Shown here piece after piece: positions 50,634 to 59,747 of a stretch of DNA of 64,000 nt. Below the pieces are notes generated by a model. The model was given only the letters and a program-made list of their open reading frames with translations. It did no database searches and was not told where the DNA came from. Location of the stretch: NCBI GenBank assembly GCA_944343275.1, contig CALVMH010000004.1, forward strand, positions 40,577 through 104,576. The letters run 5' to 3'. The DNA comes from an uncultured Clostridia bacterium (GTDB lineage: Bacteria; Bacillota; Clostridia; Christensenellales; Borkfalkiaceae). Each line of letters opens with the position of its first letter. Position 1 is the first letter of the stretch. The position numbers and the translations under genes are program-made.

Positions 50634-52463
50634 ATGAGAAAAAAGAAACAGCGCACCTATATCGGCGGACAAGCCGTCATACAGGGCGTCATGATGCGCG
50701 GCAAGTCCGGCATGGCGACCGTCGTGCGCGACGACAACGGGGATATACAGATGGAGGCAAAGCGCCTGACGCCGCCCGAAAAGCGGAAAAAATGGCTGCG
50801 CTTTCCCTTTATCCGCGGCGTAGTGAACTTCCTTTCCTCCCTTGTTTTAGGGATGAAAGCGCTTTTGCGCAGCTCGGAAGTCGCCGTTGCCGATGACGAA
50901 GAGCCGTCCAAATTCACGAAATGGATGGCGGAAAAACTGAAAATTTCCGTGGGCGGCATCGTGTCCGCCGTGGCGACGGTGTTGGGCGTGGCGCTCGCCG
51001 TCGTGCTTTTCATGTTCCTGCCCAATTACTTTGCGGAGCTCATCGCGGGCGCGGCGCCCGCCGTGGGGGATGCGGGGAGCATCTGGTATAATCTCATCGA
51101 GGGGGGCTTCCGCCTCGTGATATTCCTGCTCTACATCCTCTTTACGCTGCTCTTTGCCTCCCTACGGGAGACGTACCGCTATCACGGCGCGGAACACAAG
51201 ACCATCAATTGCTATGAATACGGCGACGAGCTGACCGTCGAAAACGTTAAAAAGGCGTCCCGCCTGCACGACAGGTGCGGCACCACGTTCATTTTTCTGG
51301 TGCTCGTCATCTCCATCCTCGTCTTCGCGCTCGCCAATTGGCTGCTCGCCATGACGGGCATGACGGGGGTGCGTTGGGCGGACTTCCTCATTTCCCTGCT
51401 CGTCAAGCTCGCGCTCCTGCCCCTCGTCGCGGCGATCTCTTATGAGATCCTGCGCCTGCTCGCCAAGACGGATTCCGTCCTCGTTCTGCCCCTCAAAGCG
51501 CCCGGGTACCTTTTGCAGATGCTCACCACACGGGAGCCGGACGAGCAGATGATCGAATGCGCCATCCGCGCCTTCCAAAAGGCGAAGGCGATGGACGAGG
51601 ACCCCGCTTCCCCCGAAAAGACGTTTGCGACGGAGACCAAACTCTCCTCCCTGCTCGCCATGATGAAGAAGCGGTTCGCGCAGAAGGGCATCGATGCCTC
51701 CGATGCGGAGTGGATCGTCAGCCTCGAACTTGACATCCCGCGCAGCGCGCTCTCCGAAGAACGGGTCATCACGCGCAGGGAGTGCGCCGCCATCCTCGAC
51801 AAATTCGAACAGCGCATGACGGGGCGTCCGTTGTGGTATGTCTACGGCGATGCGGAGTTCTACGGCTACACCTTCAAGGTGGACGAGCGGGTGCTCATCC
51901 CCCGTCCGGAGACGGAGATCCTCGTGCGGCAGGCGGTCGCGTCCTTAAAGGACGGGGACAGCATGCTCGATCTTTGCACGGGCAGCGGGGCGGTCGCCAT
52001 CGCCGTCGCCTGCGAAGCGGCGAAGGACAAGGACGTCTCCGTCACGGCGACGGACATTTCCGAGGAGGCGCTCGAAGTCGCGCGGGAGAACGCGCGCCTC
52101 AACAAGGCGAACGTCACCTTCCTGAAAGCCGACCTCTTCGAGGGCGTGCGCGGCAGGTTCAACCTCATCACCGCCAATCCGCCCTATGTGCGCAGCGCGG
52201 AGATCGCCGCGCTCTCCGAGGACGTGCGCGACTTCGAGCCGCACCTCGCCCTCGACGGCGGCGTGGACGGGCTGGCGCTCTACCGCCGCATCGCGGAAAA
52301 GATCAACCGTTACATCGTGCGGGGCGGGATGTGCATCCTCGAATGCGGGGAGGGACAGGCGCAGGAGATCATCCGCATCTTCCGCACCGTCGCCCGCTGC
52401 GATTTCGCCATGGTCGTAAGGGACCTTTCGGGCGTGGAACGCGTCGTCAAGATCGGGTTCTGA
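50634..52463 (+). CDS. Fusion of DUF1385 membrane protein with release-factor glutamine methyltransferase PrmC
   Basis: A 609-residue single frame. Residues 1-310 are a YqhQ-like DUF1385 domain: GGQAVIQGVMMRG at the start, several membrane helices, and the conserved RYHGAEHKTINCYE and HDRCGTTFIF metal-like motifs. Residues about 345-609 are PrmC, which methylates the GGQ glutamine of RF1/RF2: a helical N-domain (RRECAAILDKFEQRMTGRPL), IPRPETEILV, DLCTGSGAVAIAVA and the catalytic ANPPYVRS near 513. The two are usually separate adjacent genes; here a 35-residue linker joins them, and the in-frame ATG codons near 51660 lack a ribosome site. prfA starts 1 nt downstream, so enzyme and substrate are co-expressed. 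Confidence 0.9.
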   Translation: MRKKKQRTYIGGQAVIQGVMMRGKSGMATVVRDDNGDIQMEAKRLTPPEKRKKWLRFPFIRGVVNFLSSLVLGMKALLRSSEVAVADDEEPSKFTKWMAEKLKISVGGIVSAVATVLGVALAVVLFMFLPNYFAELIAGAAPAVGDAGSIWYNLIEGGFRLVIFLLYILFTLLFASLRETYRYHGAEHKTINCYEYGDELTVENVKKASRLHDRCGTTFIFLVLVISILVFALANWLLAMTGMTGVRWADFLISLLVKLALLPLVAAISYEILRLLAKTDSVLVLPLKAPGYLLQMLTTREPDEQMIECAIRAFQKAKAMDEDPASPEKTFATETKLSSLLAMMKKRFAQKGIDASDAEWIVSLELDIPRSALSEERVITRRECAAILDKFEQRMTGRPLWYVYGDAEFYGYTFKVDERVLIPRPETEILVRQAVASLKDGDSMLDLCTGSGAVAIAVACEAAKDKDVSVTATDISEEALEVARENARLNKANVTFLKADLFEGVRGRFNLITANPPYVRSAEIAALSEDVRDFEPHLALDGGVDGLALYRRIAEKINRYIVRGGMCILECGEGQAQEIIRIFRTVARCDFAMVVRDLSGVERVVKIGF

Positions 52464-52464
52464 G

Positions 52465-53532
52465 ATGTTTGCGAAATTGGATGCGATCGCCGCGCGCTAT
52501 GAAGAACTCGGCAGCCTGCTCTCTGCGCCCGATGCGCTTGCAGATATGGAACGGTGGCGCGCGCTCTCGCGCGAGCGGGCGGAACTTGCGCCCGTCGCCG
52601 AAGCTTATGCCGCCTACCGCAAGATGCAGAAAGAGCGGGACGATGCCCTCCGCGAGGCGGAGCGGGAGACGGGGGAGATGCGTGCGCTCTTGCTGGACGA
52701 GGCGCAGTCCTGCCGCGCGGCGCTTGCCGAACGGGAACGGGAGCTGAAGATCTTGCTTCTGCCCAAGGACAAGAACGACGAGCGCGGCTGTACGCTGGAG
52801 ATCCGCGCGGGCGCGGGCGGCGAGGAGGCGGCGCTGTTCGCCTACGAGCTCTACCGCATGTATCAGGGGTATTGCGAGCGCCACCGCTTCCGCTGGGAGC
52901 GGGTGGATATGAACGAGACGGAGCTGGGCGGCATCAAGGAGACCATCGTCAACGTCGACGGCAAGGGCGCTTACGCCCGTCTCAAATACGAGAGCGGCGT
53001 GCACCGCGTCCAGCGCGTTCCCGAGACAGAGTCGCAGGGGCGCATCCACACCTCCACGGTGACCGTCGCCGTGCTGCCCGAAGCGCAGGAGGTGGACGTC
53101 AGGCTCGACGAAAAGGACATCCGCGTCGATCTGTTCCGTTCATCGGGCGCGGGCGGGCAGAAGGTCAACAAGACGGAGACCGCCATCCGCCTGACGCATT
53201 TTCCGACGGGTATCGTCGTCACCTGTCAGGACGAACGCAGCCAGCTCAAAAACAAGGAGAAGGCATACAGGGTGCTCCGCAGCCGCCTCTATGACTACTA
53301 CAATTCCCGCGCGGAGAGCGCGGAGGCGGCAAACCGGAAAAGCCTTGTCGGGACGGGGGACAGGAGCGAACGCATCCGCACCTACAACTTTCCGCAAAGC
53401 CGCATCACCGATCACCGCATCGGGCTGAGCCTTCATAACATGGACGCCTTTCTCGCGGGCGATCTCGACGAGATGATCGATGCACTCGCGCGCGCCGACA
53501 CCGAGCGCAGACTGCTCGCGTCGGATGAATGA
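52465..53532 (+). CDS. prfA: Peptide chain release factor 1
   Basis: A 355-residue factor that reads UAA and UAG and releases the peptide. The GGQ loop is SSGAGGQKVNKTETAIR near residue 227, methylated by PrmC. The stop-codon reading P-x-T motif is PET in VPETESQGRIHTS near 183, the RF1 type. There is no frameshift, so this is not the autoregulated RF2. It begins 1 nt after the DUF1385-PrmC fusion and precedes the aminotransferase by 28 nt. Confidence 0.97.
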   Translation: MFAKLDAIAARYEELGSLLSAPDALADMERWRALSRERAELAPVAEAYAAYRKMQKERDDALREAERETGEMRALLLDEAQSCRAALAERERELKILLLPKDKNDERGCTLEIRAGAGGEEAALFAYELYRMYQGYCERHRFRWERVDMNETELGGIKETIVNVDGKGAYARLKYESGVHRVQRVPETESQGRIHTSTVTVAVLPEAQEVDVRLDEKDIRVDLFRSSGAGGQKVNKTETAIRLTHFPTGIVVTCQDERSQLKNKEKAYRVLRSRLYDYYNSRAESAEAANRKSLVGTGDRSERIRTYNFPQSRITDHRIGLSLHNMDAFLAGDLDEMIDALARADTERRLLASDE

Positions 53533-53560
53533 CGAAAACTTTTTTACCGAGGTGAACGAT

Positions 53561-54757
53561 ATGGAACGACTTGCAAAACGCATCCGCAGCATTTCCCCTT
53601 CGCAGACGCTGGCGATCAGCGCCAAGGCAAAGGCGATGAAGGCGGCGGGGGAGAGCGTGGTCAACTTCGGTGTGGGCGAACCCGATTTCCCCACGCCCGA
53701 CTACATCGTCGAGGCAGCCGTCGAGGCGCTGCATGCGGGGAAGACCAAGTACACGCCCTCCGCAGGACTGCCCGAACTGCGCCGCGCCGTGTGCGAAAAG
53801 TTCGAGCGGGACAACGGGCTGGAATATGAGCCGTCGCAGATCATCGTCTCCAACGGCGCGAAGCACTCCATCTTCAACGTGTGTTACGCCCTTGTGGACG
53901 AGGGGGACGAGGTCATCATCCCTTCCCCGTATTGGCTCACCTATCCCGAAGTCGTCAAGACGTGCGGCGGTGTGCCCGTCTATGTGAAGGGCAGCAAAAA
54001 GAACAACTTCAAGATCACGCCCGCGCAGCTCGAAGCCGCCGTCACGCCCAAAACCAAGCTCATGATCTTCAATTCGCCCTGCAATCCGACGGGCGCCGTC
54101 TATTCGGAGGAAGAGGTGCGCGCGCTTGCCGCCGTATGCGAAAAGCACAACATCTTCGTCCTCTCCGACGAAATCTACGAAAAGCTCATCTACACGGACG
54201 CAAAGCCCTTCTCCATGGCGGCGGTGTCCGACAGGATGAAGGAGCTGACCATCACCGTGAACGGCGTCTCCAAGACGTATGCGATGACGGGCTGGCGCAT
54301 CGGGTATCTTGCCGCGCCCAAGGACATCGCCAAGGCGATCGACTCCTTCCAGAGCCATGCGACGAGCAATCCCTGCTCCGTTTCGCAGTGTGCCGCCATC
54401 AAGGCGCTCTCCTCCTCGGAGGCAGCCGTGGAAGAGATGGTGGCGCGCTTTGCCCGCCGCAGGATCGCGCTCGTGGAGCGCGTCTCCGAGATGAAGGACG
54501 CCTACTGCATCATCCCCGAAGGCGCGTTCTATGCGATGCTCGTCGTTTCGGGCGTATACGGCAAGAAGTTCGGCAGCCGCGTCATCAACAATTCCGTGGA
54601 CTTCGCCGATGCCCTGCTGGACGCCGCGAAGGTGGCGGTCGTGCCCGGCGCGCCCTTCGGCGCGGACGACTGCGTGCGCCTTTCCTATTCGCTCTCCATG
54701 GAGGATATGCTGGAAGGGCTCAACCGCATCGATGCGTTCTTGCAGAGCCTCGAATAA
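53561..54757 (+). CDS. Class I/II aminotransferase, aspartate aminotransferase type
   Basis: A 398-residue PLP enzyme of fold type I, subgroup I-gamma like Bacillus AspB, transferring amino groups between aspartate and 2-oxoglutarate or similar acids. Visible are VNFGVGEPDFPTPDYI, the SNGAKHSIFN phosphate contact, FNSPCNPTGAVYS, the Schiff-base Lys in NGVSKTYAMTGWRIGY near 235 and the C-terminal Arg in CVRLSYSLS. The start at 53561 follows CGAGGTGAACGAT; an earlier ATG at 53525 is less well placed. Confidence 0.93.
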   Translation: MERLAKRIRSISPSQTLAISAKAKAMKAAGESVVNFGVGEPDFPTPDYIVEAAVEALHAGKTKYTPSAGLPELRRAVCEKFERDNGLEYEPSQIIVSNGAKHSIFNVCYALVDEGDEVIIPSPYWLTYPEVVKTCGGVPVYVKGSKKNNFKITPAQLEAAVTPKTKLMIFNSPCNPTGAVYSEEEVRALAAVCEKHNIFVLSDEIYEKLIYTDAKPFSMAAVSDRMKELTITVNGVSKTYAMTGWRIGYLAAPKDIAKAIDSFQSHATSNPCSVSQCAAIKALSSSEAAVEEMVARFARRRIALVERVSEMKDAYCIIPEGAFYAMLVVSGVYGKKFGSRVINNSVDFADALLDAAKVAVVPGAPFGADDCVRLSYSLSMEDMLEGLNRIDAFLQSLE

Positions 54758-54785
54758 ATTTTTCGGGGAAATTTTGCAAATCCCC

Positions 54786-54814
54786 TTGAAAAGTACACGA
54801 AAACTTGTTAAAAT
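54786..54814 (+). promoter_or_regulatory. Promoter of the P-loop protein gene
   Basis: TTGAAA (54786-54791), 17 nt, TAAAAT (54809-54814). Confidence 0.75.
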
Positions 54815-54861
54815 AGAAGAAAGAAATAAAAGCCGCCTTCGGGCGGGTCAGGAGGACAGGA

Positions 54862-55269
54862 ATGGTAAAGGTCATTTGCGGGCCCAAGGGCAGCGGCAAG
54901 ACAAAGCGCATCATCGATGCGGCGAATGAGGCAGTCGGCGTTGCCAAGGGCAATCTGATCTTCATCACCGATACCAAGCGGTATATGTACGATCTGAAAC
55001 GCGAAGTGCGTTGCATCGACACGAGCGACTATTCCGTCGCAGGGGAAGACGCGCTGTGCGGGTTCATCAAGGGCGTCGTCGCGGGCAGTTACGATAACGA
55101 GTATGTCTACGTCGACGGCATCGCGCGCATTGCGGGCAAAGCCATCAAGGATATGGCGCAGTTCTTCTACATGATGGAAAAGATCGCCGAAATGCGCGAT
55201 CTCAAGCTGTACATCACATGCAGCTGCGCGGAAGAGGAACTTCCCGATTTCGCAAAGAAGTATCTGTAA
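54862..55269 (+). CDS. Small P-loop protein, unknown function
   Basis: A 135-residue cytosolic protein. It opens with a Walker A motif VICGPKGSGKTKRI (residues 4-17), a strand LIFITDTKRY, and a possible Walker B strand YDNEYVYVDGIARI near 80, with no further nucleotide-binding signature. The layout is that of a minimal P-loop NTPase, like thymidine kinase- or PilT-type cores without their later domains. I recall similar short proteins in Clostridia but no function. An AGGAGGACAGGA ribosome site and own promoter show it is a real, single-gene unit. Confidence 0.8.
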   Translation: MVKVICGPKGSGKTKRIIDAANEAVGVAKGNLIFITDTKRYMYDLKREVRCIDTSDYSVAGEDALCGFIKGVVAGSYDNEYVYVDGIARIAGKAIKDMAQFFYMMEKIAEMRDLKLYITCSCAEEELPDFAKKYL

Positions 55270-55273
55270 GAAG

Positions 55274-55319
55274 GGCAGTTCGGAACTGCTTGCAGCCGTC
55301 CCTTGTTCAAGGGACGGCT
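55274..55319 (+). promoter_or_regulatory. Two consecutive hairpins between the P-loop gene and thrC
   Basis: GCAGTTC-G-GAACTGC is followed by AGCCGTCCCTT-GTTC-AAGGGACGGCT (55294-55319). There is no clear T run, so this may be a weak terminator or a thrC leader structure. No T-box consensus is visible. Confidence 0.45.
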
Positions 55320-55370
55320 TGAACGTATTTTACATCGGTCGTCCGCGCGCGTGCGCGGCAGGGAGGCAGT

Positions 55371-56867
55371 ATGCTTTTTTACAGCACGAGAGGGGAAGAG
55401 AAGGTAACGGGCGCGCAGGCGATCGTTGAAGGCATCGCGCGTGACGGCGGTCTGTTCGTGCCGTCCGTCTTCCCGCAGGTCTCGAAGGAGGAATTGGAGC
55501 GCATGTTCGGCATGGATTATCCCGAACGCGCCGCGTTCATCCTGCATAAATATCTCGACGAATACGACGAGGAGGAGCTGCTTGCCGCCCTGAGGAAGGC
55601 ATACGCGCAGTTCGAGGGGGGCGACGCCGCGCCGCTCGTGCGCGTGGAGAACGGGATGTACATGCTCGAACTCTTCCACGGACCGACCTGCGCCTTCAAG
55701 GATATGGCGCTCACCGTTCTTCCCTATCTGTTGCGGAAGGGATGCGATATCTGCGGCATCAAGGAACAGGTGCTCATCCTCGTCGCCACCAGCGGCGATA
55801 CGGGCAAGGCGGCGCTCGAAGGGTTTAAGGATGCGGACGGCATCAAGATCATGGTGTTCTATCCCGACGACGGCGTCTCCAAGATGCAGAAATTGCAGAT
55901 GTGCACGCAGGAGGGGAGCAATGTGAACGTCGTCGCCGTCAAAGGGAACTTTGACGACTGTCAGACGGGCGTCAAGAAAATTTTCACGTCCGAAGCGTGC
56001 GCCGAACGGCTGCTCGCCAAGGGCTATCGCCTCTCGTCCGCCAACTCCATCAACTTCGGGCGCCTCGCGCCGCAGATCTGCTATTATTTCTCGGCGTACT
56101 GCGACCTTGTCACGTCCGACCAGATCAAGCCCGGGGACAAGGTCAATTTCACCGTTCCCACGGGCAACTTCGGGAATATCCTCGCGGGCTATTATGCCAA
56201 ACAAATGGGGTTGCCCGTCGGTACGCTCGTGTGCGCGTCCAATACCAACAATGTCCTGACGGATTTCTTTGCCCGCGGGACTTACGACAGCAAGCGCCCC
56301 TTTTATAAGACGATGTCCCCCTCCATGGACATTCTCGTCTCTTCCAACCTGGAACGCCTCGTCTTCGAGCTTTCGGGACGGGACGCGGCGCTCACCAAGG
56401 AACGCATGGCGTCCCTTGCGGCGACGGGGCGCTATTCCGTCCGCGCGGAAGAACTGCAAAAAATGCGCGCGGAGTTCTTTGCGGCGTATGCGAGCGAGAA
56501 CGATACGGTGGACTGTATCTACGAATTTTTCGAGGAATACGGCTACCCCATGGATACGCACACGGGCGTCGCCATGCATGTCGCGCAGCGGTATGAGGAG
56601 CAGCTCAAAAAGGAGGATTCCAAGGCGGAGCTGCCGCCCATGGTGGTGGTCTCCACGGCAAGTCCCTATAAGTTTCCGCAGGCGGTCTATTATGCGCTGA
56701 CGGGTAACGACGTCAAGGACAGTTTCAAGGGCATCAAGCGCATCAATTTGTTGACGGCGATGAAGGTCCCCGAATCGCTCAAAGCCATCCGCTACAAGCC
56801 CATCCTCTTCAAACAGTCGGTAACGCCCGACAAGATGTTCGACGAAGTGGAAAAATTCATCGGCTGA
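55371..56867 (+). CDS. thrC: Threonine synthase
   Basis: A 498-residue PLP enzyme converting O-phosphohomoserine to threonine. The cofactor Lys lies in FHGPTCAFKDMAL near residue 112. The phosphate-binding loop is in VATSGDTGKAALEGF, and VPTGNFGNILAGYYAKQMG is the family signature. The start LFYSTRG and the length fit the bacterial type. The ribosome site is AGGGAGGCAGT. No other threonine genes are in the window. Confidence 0.96.
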   Translation: MLFYSTRGEEKVTGAQAIVEGIARDGGLFVPSVFPQVSKEELERMFGMDYPERAAFILHKYLDEYDEEELLAALRKAYAQFEGGDAAPLVRVENGMYMLELFHGPTCAFKDMALTVLPYLLRKGCDICGIKEQVLILVATSGDTGKAALEGFKDADGIKIMVFYPDDGVSKMQKLQMCTQEGSNVNVVAVKGNFDDCQTGVKKIFTSEACAERLLAKGYRLSSANSINFGRLAPQICYYFSAYCDLVTSDQIKPGDKVNFTVPTGNFGNILAGYYAKQMGLPVGTLVCASNTNNVLTDFFARGTYDSKRPFYKTMSPSMDILVSSNLERLVFELSGRDAALTKERMASLAATGRYSVRAEELQKMRAEFFAAYASENDTVDCIYEFFEEYGYPMDTHTGVAMHVAQRYEEQLKKEDSKAELPPMVVVSTASPYKFPQAVYYALTGNDVKDSFKGIKRINLLTAMKVPESLKAIRYKPILFKQSVTPDKMFDEVEKFIG

Positions 56868-56875
56868 CACAATGC

Positions 56876-56912
56876 GCCCCCGCGGAGCTGCTCCGCGGGG
56901 GCGTCCGTTTCT
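56876..56912 (+). terminator. Terminator-like hairpin after thrC
   Basis: A 12-bp perfect stem, GCCCCCGCGGAG with CTCCGCGGGGGC (56876-56902); only a short, interrupted T tract follows. Confidence 0.65.
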
Positions 56913-57038
56913 GCCGATTTTTTGTTCCGAAGATGTGCGCGGTTTGCTTCCGCCTGCCGGAAGGGGCGGCGGGGGGGAATGTGAAAGAAACCGCGCAGAT
57001 ACTTCACAATATTTTTATTGCCGTCCTGCCGTCGGGCA

Positions 57039-57067
57039 TTGCAATTTGCCCGCAGATGTGGTATAAT
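57039..57067 (+). promoter_or_regulatory. trpS promoter
   Basis: TTGCAA (57039-57044), 17 nt, TATAAT (57062-57067). Only 30 nt separate it from the ATG, so there is no room for a T-box leader. Confidence 0.85.
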
Positions 57068-57097
57068 GGTATCTGAACATTCAAGTCAGAGGCGAAT

Positions 57098-58093
57098 ATG
57101 GGAGAAAAAGTATTATATTCCGCGGTGCAGCCGAGCGGGAACCTTACCATCGGAAACTATGTGGGCGCCATCCGCAATTGGGTGAAATTGCAGCATGAGT
57201 TCACCTGCTTTTATGCGATGGCGGACCTGCACGCCATCACGGTGCGGCAGGAACCCGCCGAGCTCAGGCGCCGCACGCTCGAACTTGCCGCGCTCTACAT
57301 TGCCTGCGGCATCGATCCCGAAAAGTGTACGCTGTATGTGCAGTCCAATGTCTCCGCGCATGCGGAACTTACATGGGTGCTCAATACCCTCACCTATGTG
57401 GGGGAGATGGAGCGCATGACGCAGTTCAAGGACAAGAGCGCCAAGCACCCGGAGAACATCAATATGGGGCTGATGGACTACCCCGTTCTCATGGCGGCGG
57501 ACATCCTGCTCTATCAGACGGATATCGTGCCCGTCGGCATCGACCAGCGCCAGCACCTTGAGATCGCGCGCGACATCGCCGTCCGCTTCAATAACCGTTA
57601 CGGCGAGACCTTCCGGATCCCGGAGGGATACATCGTCAAAGAGGGGGCAAAGGTCAATTCCTTGCAGGACCCCCTGCACAAGATGAGCAAATCGGATGAA
57701 AATCCCAACGCATCCGTCTTTCTTTCGGATGACAGGGAGACCGTTCTGCGCAAGTTCCGCCGCGCCGTCACGGACAGCGGCAGCTGTATCGCCGCCGCCG
57801 AGGACAAGCCCGGCGTCACCAACCTGCTCAACATCTATGCCGCGTTCAAGGGCTGCACCGTGCCCGCGGCGGAGAAGGAGTTCGAGGGGAAGGGATACGG
57901 GGACTTCAAGCTCGCCGTCGGGGAGACGGTCGCCGACGTCCTCGCTCCCATCCAGCAGGAACAAAGGCGTCTGCTCGCCGACAAAGCGTATCTTGCGGGC
58001 GTCCTGAAACAGGGCGCCGAGAACGCCTTCCGCGCCGCGCGGAAGACGCTCTCCAAGGTGTACCGCAAGGTGGGATTTTACAGGGGTGAATGA
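57098..58093 (+). CDS. trpS: Tryptophanyl-tRNA synthetase
   Basis: A 331-residue class I synthetase charging tRNA-Trp. The HIGH-like motif is SGNLTIGNYVGA near residue 10, and the KMSKS loop is HKMSKSDENP near 195. GLMDYPVLMAADILLYQTD and VPVGIDQRQHLEIARDIA are family signatures. The length is normal. It heads an operon; the DUF5685 gene starts 3 nt after its stop. Confidence 0.97.
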   Translation: MGEKVLYSAVQPSGNLTIGNYVGAIRNWVKLQHEFTCFYAMADLHAITVRQEPAELRRRTLELAALYIACGIDPEKCTLYVQSNVSAHAELTWVLNTLTYVGEMERMTQFKDKSAKHPENINMGLMDYPVLMAADILLYQTDIVPVGIDQRQHLEIARDIAVRFNNRYGETFRIPEGYIVKEGAKVNSLQDPLHKMSKSDENPNASVFLSDDRETVLRKFRRAVTDSGSCIAAAEDKPGVTNLLNIYAAFKGCTVPAAEKEFEGKGYGDFKLAVGETVADVLAPIQQEQRRLLADKAYLAGVLKQGAENAFRAARKTLSKVYRKVGFYRGE

Positions 58094-58096
58094 ACG

Positions 58097-58978
58097 GTGT
58101 TCGGATATATTCGTTACGATTTGCCCAACCTTGCCATTAAGGACTTTTTGCTGTACAAGGCGCTCTATTGCGGGCTGTGCAAGTCCATCGGCGCGGCGTG
58201 CGGGCAGCGCGCGCGGCTGAGCCTCACTTACGACGTCACATTTCTCTCGGCGCTGTTGCATAATATGACGGGGACGGACGTCGTCATCGGGCGGCAGAAC
58301 TGTTTCGAGCACGTCATCCGCAAGCGTCCCATCGCCGCCGTCGACGAACTGACAAAGGAACTCGGTGCGCTCAACACGGCGCTCGCTTATTTCAAGTGTG
58401 ACGACGACGTCCGCGACGGGAACGGCGGCAGGGTCAAACGCGCGTGGTTCAAAAAGGGCTGGAAGTGCGTCAAACGGGACTATCCCGCGCTTGCCGCATC
58501 CATCGGGGAATTCGTCGCGGGACAGGCAGACGTGGAAAAGAGGCGTTCTCCGTCTCCCGACGAGGCGGCGGAACCCACCGCGCAGCTCATGAAAGCGCTG
58601 TGCGCCCACTTCATGAAGGAACAAAATTCTCCCGCCGCCGAGCAGCTGTTCTATGCGGTGGGGAAGTGGGTCTATCTCATCGACGCGCTGGACGATTACG
58701 AAAAGGACGGCAAAAAAAAGCGCTACAATCCCTTTGTGCTTGCCTACGGCTGTATGCCGCGCGCCGAACTCATGGAACGGCACGGTCAGGACATCGCCTT
58801 CCTGTTCGACACGCTCTTTTATTCCATGCGCGAGGGGCTCGCGGGCGTGAAGTTTCATTTCAACCGCGACCTCACGGACAACGTCATCCTGCGGGGCATC
58901 CCCTTGGAGACGGCGCGCGTGATGAAGGGAGAACCGCGCAAGGAAGTTACGGCAGAACTTGCCGAGCTCAGGGCGTGA
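58097..58978 (+). CDS. DUF5685-family protein, unknown function
   Basis: A 293-residue protein starting with GTG. The N-terminus FGYIRYDLPNLAIKDFLLYK followed by ALYCGLCKSIGAACGQRARL and LTYDVTFLSALL fits DUF5685 as I know it, including the YCGLC cysteine pair. A helix with WVYLIDALDDYEKDGKK near residue 200 resembles a metal- or diphosphate-binding DDxxD stretch, which is why the family recalls all-helical prenyl-type folds; this is speculative. It is followed by a J-domain-like protein, a pairing I recall from other Clostridia. Confidence 0.75.
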   Translation: MFGYIRYDLPNLAIKDFLLYKALYCGLCKSIGAACGQRARLSLTYDVTFLSALLHNMTGTDVVIGRQNCFEHVIRKRPIAAVDELTKELGALNTALAYFKCDDDVRDGNGGRVKRAWFKKGWKCVKRDYPALAASIGEFVAGQADVEKRRSPSPDEAAEPTAQLMKALCAHFMKEQNSPAAEQLFYAVGKWVYLIDALDDYEKDGKKKRYNPFVLAYGCMPRAELMERHGQDIAFLFDTLFYSMREGLAGVKFHFNRDLTDNVILRGIPLETARVMKGEPRKEVTAELAELRA

Positions 58979-59050
58979 CGGCAAAAAATACGGCACCCAT
59001 GTCTGCGACAGGGCTTCGGACGGGCGGTGCCGCGGAAAAAAGGTATGGAT

Positions 59051-59662
59051 ATGAATCAGGAAAATTACAGGCTTTTACAGGTAGACGAGGACGCCTCGGA
59101 CGAGGAGATCAAGGCATGTTACGAGCGCCTCAAAGAAATTTATAACGAAGAGAAGTGGAAGGACGGCGAAGAGGGAAACAACGCCGCCCGCATGCTCGAA
59201 AAACTCGACGTTGCCTATAACGAGATCATGGAAGAGCGCCGCGAACGGGCAAACGCGCCTTCGGGCGGGTCCTCGTTCGAAGCGGTCTCCGAATGCATCC
59301 GCAACGGCGACATCGCGCAGGCGCAGCAGCTCCTCGATGATTTCAACGAGCGCAGCGCCGAATGGCATTATCTGCAATCCGTCGTGTTCTATAAAAAGAA
59401 TTGGATGCAGGAGAGCAAAAAACAGCTTGAGATCGCCATTCAGATGGATGGGGAGAACACCAAGTACCGCGAGGCTTACGAAAAGCTCAAAGGGCGTGCC
59501 GATTACCGCGGGCAGACGGGCAACGCGCCCAACACCGATCCCGATCCCGCGCGCGGCGGCGACGAGCAGATGGGCGGGAATTGGTGTACGCAGTGCTTCT
59601 CCTTCTGCTATACCTTTCTGTGCGTCAACTGCCTGTTCAATCTGTGCTGTAATTGTCACTGA
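59051..59662 (+). CDS. J-domain-like protein with a cysteine-rich hydrophobic C-terminus
   Basis: A 203-residue protein. Residues 4-65 resemble a J domain (YRLLQVDEDASDEEIKACYERL helices I-II), but the HPD tripeptide that activates Hsp70 is missing; the loop reads EEKWKDGEEGN. A TPR-like middle part (about 85-145) contains SAEWHYLQSVVFYKKN. The last 27 residues hold eight Cys in a hydrophobic context (CTQCFSFCYTFLCVNC and onward to CCNCH), suggesting metal binding or membrane association. The start at 59051 is chosen by spacing from AAAAGG. It lies in the trpS operon. Confidence 0.7.
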   Translation: MNQENYRLLQVDEDASDEEIKACYERLKEIYNEEKWKDGEEGNNAARMLEKLDVAYNEIMEERRERANAPSGGSSFEAVSECIRNGDIAQAQQLLDDFNERSAEWHYLQSVVFYKKNWMQESKKQLEIAIQMDGENTKYREAYEKLKGRADYRGQTGNAPNTDPDPARGGDEQMGGNWCTQCFSFCYTFLCVNCLFNLCCNCH

Positions 59663-59747
59663 AACGCCGCGCCGCGCCAAGAACGCCCCAAAGGCGCTGC
59701 GGCAATGACGCGGCGGACAAATCGGAAGGTCCGGGAGGTCGGGCATC

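Noticed and set aside
55274-55370. T-box riboswitch before thrC
   Set aside because: Hairpins exist, but no T-box antiterminator consensus, specifier loop or clear terminator was found, and the space is too short.
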